Source of the DNA: Hyphomicrobium sp.
GTDB lineage: Bacteria; Pseudomonadota; Alphaproteobacteria; Rhizobiales; Hyphomicrobiaceae
Reading direction: 5' to 3'
NCBI GenBank assembly: GCA_019751875.1
Contig: JAIEMV010000003.1
Span: 124,001 to 188,000, forward strand
Length of the DNA stretch: 64,000 bases
Position numbers and translations under genes: made by a program. Under the pieces are notes generated by a model. The model did not search any database. It was not told the DNA's origin and saw only the letters and a list, made by a program, of their open reading frames with translations. Each line of letters starts with the position of its first letter. The stretch's first letter is position 1. Positions 58,038-64,000 of the stretch are shown here, piece by piece.

Positions 58038-59042
58038 TCACTGCGATAGGACTTCGATCTCGGTGCTCTGGCCGTCCTGGACGGTGAAGTCGCGGCGGAA
58101 TGCGCGGTTCTGGTTGCGTGCGACGACCGTGTATGTTCCGGGTGCCAGTGTGTGGGCCGGCAGAGCGCCGACGCTTTCCTTTACAATCCCGCCCTCAGGC
58201 GTTTGGATCGTCCATTGCGTATCGGGGAGCGCCTCGCCGCCGGCGCGTTCAACAAGCTTGAAGGAAACCTTCGCGAAGGTGTGCTGGATTGAAGCTTCCG
58301 TCAGCTTGCCGGCCTCCACGGTGACGTCGCTCCGCACGATCGCATTGGCGTCGCCGTAGGTGGAGACGATGTGATAGATGCCGGCATTCAGGCGCACGAC
58401 GAGGCCCGGCTTAGAGACTGAGAGGATCACGCGGCGGTCATCGGCCTGGTCGCGGTCGGTCAGGATCGAGTATGTGACTGAGCCGGGTGGTGCGGGCTTG
58501 TTGCCGATCATCGCGCTGACGCGCAAGCCGCCGGCGTTGAGAACGAACTTCTCCACTTTTGGAGCCGATACCGGTGCGTCGGTCACGGCGATCTTGCGGG
58601 TCAGATTTGCACGGCCGAAGGCAGCGTTGATGATGTAGTTCCCGGGTTTCAACGCGACGAGAGGGGTGGCGTTGCGTTCGGTGAGAAGAAGTTTGCCGCG
58701 ACGTTCGGCCAGATTCGTCTCTTCATACACGCGCCAGACGAGACCTTGCTCAATGCGCTGTCCGTCTTCGGTTAGGAGCGCCATGAGCTGGATCGGCTGG
58801 CTTCCGCCTTCGTTGGTTTCGCCGGTGCGAGGGACGACGGTGATATTGTCGGCTGGAGGCGTGGCTGCTGGCGGATCTCTCAGGTCCCATCCTTCGAGAG
58901 GAGAACCGGGAGGCGCGACTTGTGCCAAGGCGCTCGACACAGGCGCTGGGAGGGCGAGCAGGAGGCAAGCGATTACGCACGCGGTGAAGGCGGCGAATTT
59001 TTTGCGGGACGGTGGCACGGTTTTGCTGTCGAATTCAGACAT
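58038..59042 (-). CDS. Secreted protein of about three beta-sandwich-like repeat modules
   Basis: Signal-like N-terminus; recurring 'L.(P/A)G.Y.I…(G).…V…G…' modules; start probably ATG 59042. Confidence 0.75.
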   Translation of the reverse strand: MSEFDSKTVPPSRKKFAAFTACVIACLLLALPAPVSSALAQVAPPGSPLEGWDLRDPPAATPPADNITVVPRTGETNEGGSQPIQLMALLTEDGQRIEQGLVWRVYEETNLAERRGKLLLTERNATPLVALKPGNYIINAAFGRANLTRKIAVTDAPVSAPKVEKFVLNAGGLRVSAMIGNKPAPPGSVTYSILTDRDQADDRRVILSVSKPGLVVRLNAGIYHIVSTYGDANAIVRSDVTVEAGKLTEASIQHTFAKVSFKLVERAGGEALPDTQWTIQTPEGGIVKESVGALPAHTLAPGTYTVVARNQNRAFRRDFTVQDGQSTEIEVLSQ

Positions 59043-59130
59043 GGGGGCGGTGCGCTGTTGAGCCTGCTCTGATTGGTCGATCAACGATGGTCGAAGTGTG
59101 GCAGACGGCGGCGACGGTGCAGTTTGGCAG

Positions 59131-61083
59131 CTAGGGTGTGGTCATATCCACCGTCAGCTTCTCTCCGGCTTTGATGCTGATCGGTTTTTCAATTTCAGCG
59201 CCGCCGCCGTCGACCTGAACCAGGTAATCGCCGGGTGCGACGACGGTGCGGAAACCATCCCCGGCGCGGGAGCGCCAAACCACGCGGCCGGAGCGGTCAC
59301 GCAAGGCAGCCTGAGAGGCCGATCCGCCAATGCCTGTGAGCGTAATGTCTGCGGCATCGAGTTTGAGGTCAGTGGAAACGTCGGCTCCTGGAGCGAGATC
59401 GACGATTCGGCTCGAACGAACGTTGGACATGCCGATCTGGGCGTCGATTCGATAGCGCCCTGCGCCTAGAACAAAGACAGGTGCTGCTGCGGTGCTCTGG
59501 CCGACAAGGCGCTTTTCGCCGGTCTCTTCGAAGATGCGGGTCACCACGGCCCGACCGGACTGGGCGGCCGCGTCGGTCAGCGTCGGCTTCACCGTGAGTT
59601 TGCCGACATCGAGCACGAGAGTACGCTTGACGCTATCGCCCGATGAAATGGCGACTTGTTCGCGATGTTCGCCGACTCCGTGGCGGGCGGTGACGTAGTA
59701 GGTACCCGCCTGGAGTGTAAAGGTGGCAACGGGCGCGGTCGAGCGGGCGACTTCTCGGCGACCTTGCGGCGCTGCCGGATCATCAGCGAAGACGAGATAG
59801 AGCACGCGATCGAGGGGCGGACCATTGGCAAAAGCCGTTGCAGTCAATTCAAGGCGTCCGGTGTCGAGCACGAGATTGGTGCGCGCGCTGGCGCCGGCTG
59901 GAACATCAACCGTCTGCCGCGTCCGCGCAAAGCCGTCGGCGACTTCAACGACGTACTTGCCGGACGGGACGACAAGATCAGCGGTTGCCTCACGGCCGAG
60001 CCACAGCACCGTACCGGGTGTGGCCTTATCCGTGGCGGCGGTGGAGATCGTCATCACCGGCGCGCTCAATTGATCTCCCTGACGGCTGGCGGTGGCGGCG
60101 ACTTCGATGCGGCCCCCGTCGAGCGTGAGGCGCTTCACCGTCGGGCCACTATCGCCGACCTCGACATCGAAACTTCGCTGGATCAAGCTGTGCGTGATGG
60201 AAACGGTATAGCGGCCGGGCGCGACGGTCTCGTTAATTTCGCGGCTCTTGCGTTCAACGAGTGGGGCCGCATCGGCGGGTTCCCCAGACTTGGTAATGCG
60301 CCAGTCGATCGCTGTGTCGATGGGACCGCCATTCTCCGACAGGGATGCGGAGAGACGCAGGCCGGGCGGACCTTTGGCGACGGCTGCGGGGGGCGGCACG
60401 ACGGCAGCCGACGTTGCGGCAACAGTCGCTGCAGGATCGAGACCAGCGGCCTCGAATATGCTTGTTAGAGCCGATGCAATGCCGGTCTGATTGGTGGCGT
60501 CGAATTGTAGGCCTTTGGTGGTTGCAGCGAGGCATTGCATTCGGTCGCGCTCCGGCTTGGGCAGACCGAGGCTCACCACATGGACTCGCAGACCCGGGTT
60601 CGTTTTGATGATGTCGGATGCTGCGGCGCAGACATCCTGGCCGCAATTGTCGGCATTGTCGTGGATGAGGATGATGTATCCGCCCGTGCCCCCGCCGATG
60701 GCTTTCGCACCTTCGCGAAGGGCTGTGGTGAGTGGGCCCTTGCCCTTGGGGTTGAGTTGATCGAGCGCGGCGATTGAGCCTTGCGAGCCGCCGGCCTCGA
60801 TGGGGGCGATGAGTTCCACGTCGCTGCAATCGCCTTTGCGGCGGTGGCCAAACGAGCCCAGACCGATGCGAGACTGGGCCGGGGCCACGAGTAGCCGCTC
60901 CCGCAGTAGGTCGCGCACGCCGTACAGTTTGGCGGTCTCGTCGCCCTCCATTTTGCCCCACATGGAGCCGGAGCCGTCGACGATGATCAGAACCGGCTGT
61001 GCGGGTTCGGCCACGGCCGGTTGGGCCAGTACGGCCGCGAACGTCGCCATTATCGTCATGCGCAAACGGCGGATGAAGGCCAC
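59131..61083 (-). CDS. Secreted vWA-domain protein with about five C-terminal repeat modules
   Basis: MIDAS motif VLIIVDGSGSMWGKM; C-terminal modules with PG.Y.V…AG..…L.LD.G.L…; start ambiguous (GTG 61083 or ATG 61059). Confidence 0.85.
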   Translation of the reverse strand: MAFIRRLRMTIMATFAAVLAQPAVAEPAQPVLIIVDGSGSMWGKMEGDETAKLYGVRDLLRERLLVAPAQSRIGLGSFGHRRKGDCSDVELIAPIEAGGSQGSIAALDQLNPKGKGPLTTALREGAKAIGGGTGGYIILIHDNADNCGQDVCAAASDIIKTNPGLRVHVVSLGLPKPERDRMQCLAATTKGLQFDATNQTGIASALTSIFEAAGLDPAATVAATSAAVVPPPAAVAKGPPGLRLSASLSENGGPIDTAIDWRITKSGEPADAAPLVERKSREINETVAPGRYTVSITHSLIQRSFDVEVGDSGPTVKRLTLDGGRIEVAATASRQGDQLSAPVMTISTAATDKATPGTVLWLGREATADLVVPSGKYVVEVADGFARTRQTVDVPAGASARTNLVLDTGRLELTATAFANGPPLDRVLYLVFADDPAAPQGRREVARSTAPVATFTLQAGTYYVTARHGVGEHREQVAISSGDSVKRTLVLDVGKLTVKPTLTDAAAQSGRAVVTRIFEETGEKRLVGQSTAAAPVFVLGAGRYRIDAQIGMSNVRSSRIVDLAPGADVSTDLKLDAADITLTGIGGSASQAALRDRSGRVVWRSRAGDGFRTVVAPGDYLVQVDGGGAEIEKPISIKAGEKLTVDMTTP

Positions 61084-61233
61084 GAGCGTAGATCTCCCAA
61101 CGACACGGCAACTGCGGCCGTGCGACAGCGAAGCAGTACATTATTGTACCAGAGGGCGGGTTGGGATAGCGAGGGTGCCGACGGGGAGTTTCACTGCCCC
61201 TGCAACTTTAGCATTCCATATGAGACGAGGCCC

Positions 61234-61809
61234 ATGCCGACGCATCCTACGATCGAACTTCTAAAAACCCGCCGATCGGTGAAGCCGGATTTGCTGTCAG
61301 CACCCGCGCCGTCGGCTGACGAACTGGAGACCATCCTGTCGATCGCCGCGCGCGTGCCTGATCACAAGAAGCTCGCTCCCTGGCGATTTGTCATCATCGA
61401 GGGAGTAGCGCGGGAGAAGCTTGGCGAACTCGCGGCGGAAGCCTGCAAGCGCGAAGAATCGGAGCCGCCGTCCCATGTGCGGCTCGACACGGAACGCAAG
61501 CGGTTTACGCGGGCCCCGCTGGTCATTGGTGTGGTGTCACACGTGAAGGAAACGCGGGGCGCGCCGGAATGGGAGCAGATCCTTTCGGCGGGGGCCGCCT
61601 GCATGAACCTGTGCATCGCCGCCAACGCGCTGGGCTACGGCTCGACTTGGATCACGGAATGGATCTCGTATTCGAAGACGTTCACTGAGGGCTTTGGCTT
61701 GGCCGCCAACGAACGCATCGCCGGCTTCGTGCATATCGGTACTGCGAAGGAGAAGCCGGCGGAGCGCGAGCGGCCTGTGCTCAGCGAGATCGTAACCCGT
61801 TGGACGTAA
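61234..61809 (+). CDS. Nitroreductase family protein
   Basis: IELLKTRRSVKPDLLSAPAPSADELETILSIAARVPDHKKLAPWRFVII. Confidence 0.92.
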   Translation: MPTHPTIELLKTRRSVKPDLLSAPAPSADELETILSIAARVPDHKKLAPWRFVIIEGVAREKLGELAAEACKREESEPPSHVRLDTERKRFTRAPLVIGVVSHVKETRGAPEWEQILSAGAACMNLCIAANALGYGSTWITEWISYSKTFTEGFGLAANERIAGFVHIGTAKEKPAERERPVLSEIVTRWT

Positions 61810-61854
61810 CGGGGCGGTTCCACTTGCCGTGTCGCGGTGACACGTAACTTTGAT

Positions 61855-62638
61855 CTAGAACCGGAACTGTTCGGCGATGACGCGTTCGTCGAGGGAGTGG
61901 CCGGGATCGAAGAGCATGAAGAGGTCGATGTGGCGGGCCTGTTCGATTTCCACGCGAACGACGTTGCGCGTTTCGATGTGATCGGCGACCGCGCTGACAG
62001 GGCGCTTTTCGTGTTCGCGCACGGTTATGGTGATGCGGGCATTATCGGGCAGCAGCGCACCGCGCCAGCGCCGGGGGCGGAAGGGGCTGATCGGCGTCAG
62101 CGCCAGCAGCTTGGCGTCGAGCGGCAGTATGGGGCCGTGAGCTGAGAGATTGTATGCCGTCGAGCCGGCGGGGGTGGCGATGAGCAGACCATCGCAGATA
62201 AGTTCTTCCAGGCGCAGCGTGCCGTCCACGGAGATGGATAGTTTCGCGGCCTGATGGATCTGACGGAAGAGAGAGACCTCGTTGATGGCGAGGCCCTTGG
62301 TGGCCTTGCCGTGAATGTCAGTCGCGACCATCGACAGGGGATGCACGCGTGTTACTTGAGCGGCGGCAAGGCGTTGCCGCAGATCGTCCTCGCTGTATTC
62401 GTTCATGAGGAAGCCGACCGAGCCACGATTCATGCCGTAGATCGGAATGCGGTCGTTCATGTAGCGATGGAGCGTTTGAAGCATGAGGCCATCACCGCCG
62501 AGCGCGACGATGACTTCCGCATCGGCAGGCTTGGCATTACCGTAGCGCGCGGTCAGGCCCTCGAGCGCGGCACGCGCCTCGGGTACGTCGCTGGCGACGA
62601 ACGCGATGCGATCGTAAGGGTTGGACAGCTTTTTCATG
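61855..62638 (-). CDS. nadK: NAD kinase
   Basis: [19 protein letters not shown] (GGDG motif); [34 protein letters not shown]. Confidence 0.95.
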
Positions 62639-62742
62639 CAGTCTGCTGGATCGCTCACGCACGAGGATTTAGGCTAGTGTCGCAATAGCACAAGCAAGTT
62701 TCCTAACGATGACCACCGTCAAGCTCGCGAAGGCTCGCTCAC

Positions 62743-63081
62743 TTGGACCCGAACGACAAGGCCGTTTTGATCTATGCCACTTATCCCAATCCGGAAATGG
62801 CGGAAGTGGAAGGGCGGGCGCTTGTCGAAGCGCGGCTTGCAGCTTGCGTTAATATTTTGCCCGGCATGGTTTCGATTTACCGGTGGGAAGGCGCTGTTGA
62901 ACGGACGGGGGAATGCGTCATGATCATCAAGACGCGGGCCACTTTCGCCGATGCAGCGATCACTGCCGCCAAGGCGCGGCACCCTTATACAACTCCGGCG
63001 TTTGTGATCCTGCCGGTGGAGGGCGGTTCGGCAGACTATCTCAACTGGATCGTTGCGAGCACGACCGGCGGCAGCCGATAG
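62743..63081 (+). CDS. cutA: Divalent cation tolerance protein CutA
   Basis: LIYATYPNPEMAEVEGRALVEARLAACVNILPGMVSIYRWEGAVERTGECVMIIKT. Confidence 0.93.
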   Translation: MDPNDKAVLIYATYPNPEMAEVEGRALVEARLAACVNILPGMVSIYRWEGAVERTGECVMIIKTRATFADAAITAAKARHPYTTPAFVILPVEGGSADYLNWIVASTTGGSR

Positions 63082-63085
63082 CGTC

Positions 63086-64000
63086 TCACATGCGCCCGAG
63101 CGGATGCAGGAAAAGCTGCTGGACGGAGCGCGTTGAGGAGTAGCGCCGCTTCACCTGTTTGGGCGGGGGCGACCACGCTTTCCTCGGTTTGACCGCTTTG
63201 GGCGGTCCCGAGGGTGGATCGTCAACGGCTGCGTCATCTGGTTCGAGTGCCGCCATTGTGCTTGAGGGCTGCGCCTGCGGTAGGTCTTGCTGCCACGGCA
63301 AGGATTCGGCTCCGGGCAGATTTTCTTCAGTGACGGGTCTTGCGATGCCGGATTGCGCGGCAACCGGGCCGCCAATCGACATCCGGCCGGGAAGCGGATC
63401 GGGCCGGGCGGCGATCACAACCGGGGGCTCGCCTGCAATGGAACTGGACGCGTCCGTGCTGTCTGCCACGATTGTTTGAGCAACGCAGCGGCCGCCGGAG
63501 AGCACTTCGTCGTCTCCGCAAGTGGGCCCGCAGACGGCCTGGGTCTGCCCCTTGATCAGAGACAGAAGAAATACATCCGGCTCGTTGGTGGGCAGCGATG
63601 CGTTTACGCGCGCTATGAAATTTTCCATCGCGCTCCGGGAGCGATCGCCCCAGCTGCCGTCAAGACGGCCGGAATAGCAGCCGACGCGTTTGAGTTCGGC
63701 CTGGATCTCGCGGGCGAGCCGGCGCTGAACGGTGGGCTTTGAAGTCGTCGCAGAGGTCCCGGCGGCGGGCGGTGTGAAGTCGTTGGAAATGGAAACAGCT
63801 GGAAGCGCGGCTGCGGCTGGCAAAGCCTTGGCGGCTGCTATCGACAGATCCGTCGCGATGGGATGAGGAGCCGCCGGTGAAGCAACGGGACGGCGCAAGC
63901 CCGGATGTTCGGCGGGAACCGTTGCCGGTTCCAAGATGGTCGCGCGCGCCACGATGCGACTGACGGCAGCGAGTTGCTCTTCCCGTTCGCTGGGCGAGGG
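63086..64000 (-). CDS. C-terminal part of a larger protein with a peptidoglycan-binding-like module (possibly the tail of a caspase-family protein)
   Basis: IQAELKRVGCYSGRLDGSWGDRSRSAMENF…; frame stays open to the window edge (…EREEQLAAVSRIVARATILEP), so the track start at 63952 may be artificial. Confidence 0.6.
   Translation of the reverse strand, partial: PSPSEREEQLAAVSRIVARATILEPATVPAEHPGLRRPVASPAAPHPIATDLSIAAAKALPAAAALPAVSISNDFTPPAAGTSATTSKPTVQRRLAREIQAELKRVGCYSGRLDGSWGDRSRSAMENFIARVNASLPTNEPDVFLLSLIKGQTQAVCGPTCGDDEVLSGGRCVAQTIVADSTDASSSIAGEPPVVIAARPDPLPGRMSIGGPVAAQSGIARPVTEENLPGAESLPWQQDLPQAQPSSTMAALEPDDAAVDDPPSGPPKAVKPRKAWSPPPKQVKRRYSSTRSVQQLFLHPLGRM

Noticed and set aside
1-64000. 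CRISPR array, integron, prophage or toxin-antitoxin module
   Set aside because: No regularly spaced direct repeats, integrase/recombinase, phage structural gene or convincing toxin-antitoxin pair was seen on reading both strands.

Overview
This 64 kb window is high-GC alphaproteobacterial chromosome, most likely from a Hyphomicrobium-like methylotroph (lineage inferred from gene content only). Recognisable blocks, left to right: (1) a tetrahydromethanopterin (H4MPT) C1-transfer cluster at ~2.1-11.9 kb (fae, mch, mtdB, RFAP synthase, two ATP-grasp proteins, several 'H4MPT-linked' genes of poorly known function, a PCD-like pterin dehydratase, folK); (2) a complete pqqABCDE operon at ~13.6-17.1 kb, including a 29-aa pqqA absent from the supplied ORF track; (3) an assimilatory sulfate/sulfite block at ~17.6-27.5 kb (cobA, cysJ, cysI, two TauE/SafE proteins, cysN, cysD, cysH); (4) two tRNA genes (Pro-TGG, Arg-TCT) flanking an AT-richer segment with a polysaccharide pyruvyl transferase-like gene and a methyltransferase; (5) a DabB/DabA inorganic-carbon accumulation pair with a divergent LysR regulator at ~34.6-39.8 kb; (6) a heavy-metal P-type ATPase, an ADH, an HWE-type histidine kinase, a NYN protein and a response regulator; (7) a GGDEF/EAL protein, POT transporter and metC; (8) a poorly characterised secreted pair, a vWA protein with about five repeated beta-sandwich-like modules next to a smaller protein with about three, at ~58.0-61.1 kb. 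The most interesting second-look items are the modular vWA pair, an in-frame amber codon at codon 14 of a membrane-protein gene, the DAB locus in a methylotroph, the long fae leader, the poorly characterised H4MPT genes, a four-helix-bundle (S23-like) remnant between cysJ and cysI, and coupled micro-ORFs in a ~0.9 kb gap. No CRISPR array, integrase, transposase or phage module was recognised. No searches were run; all family calls are from reading translations and motifs.
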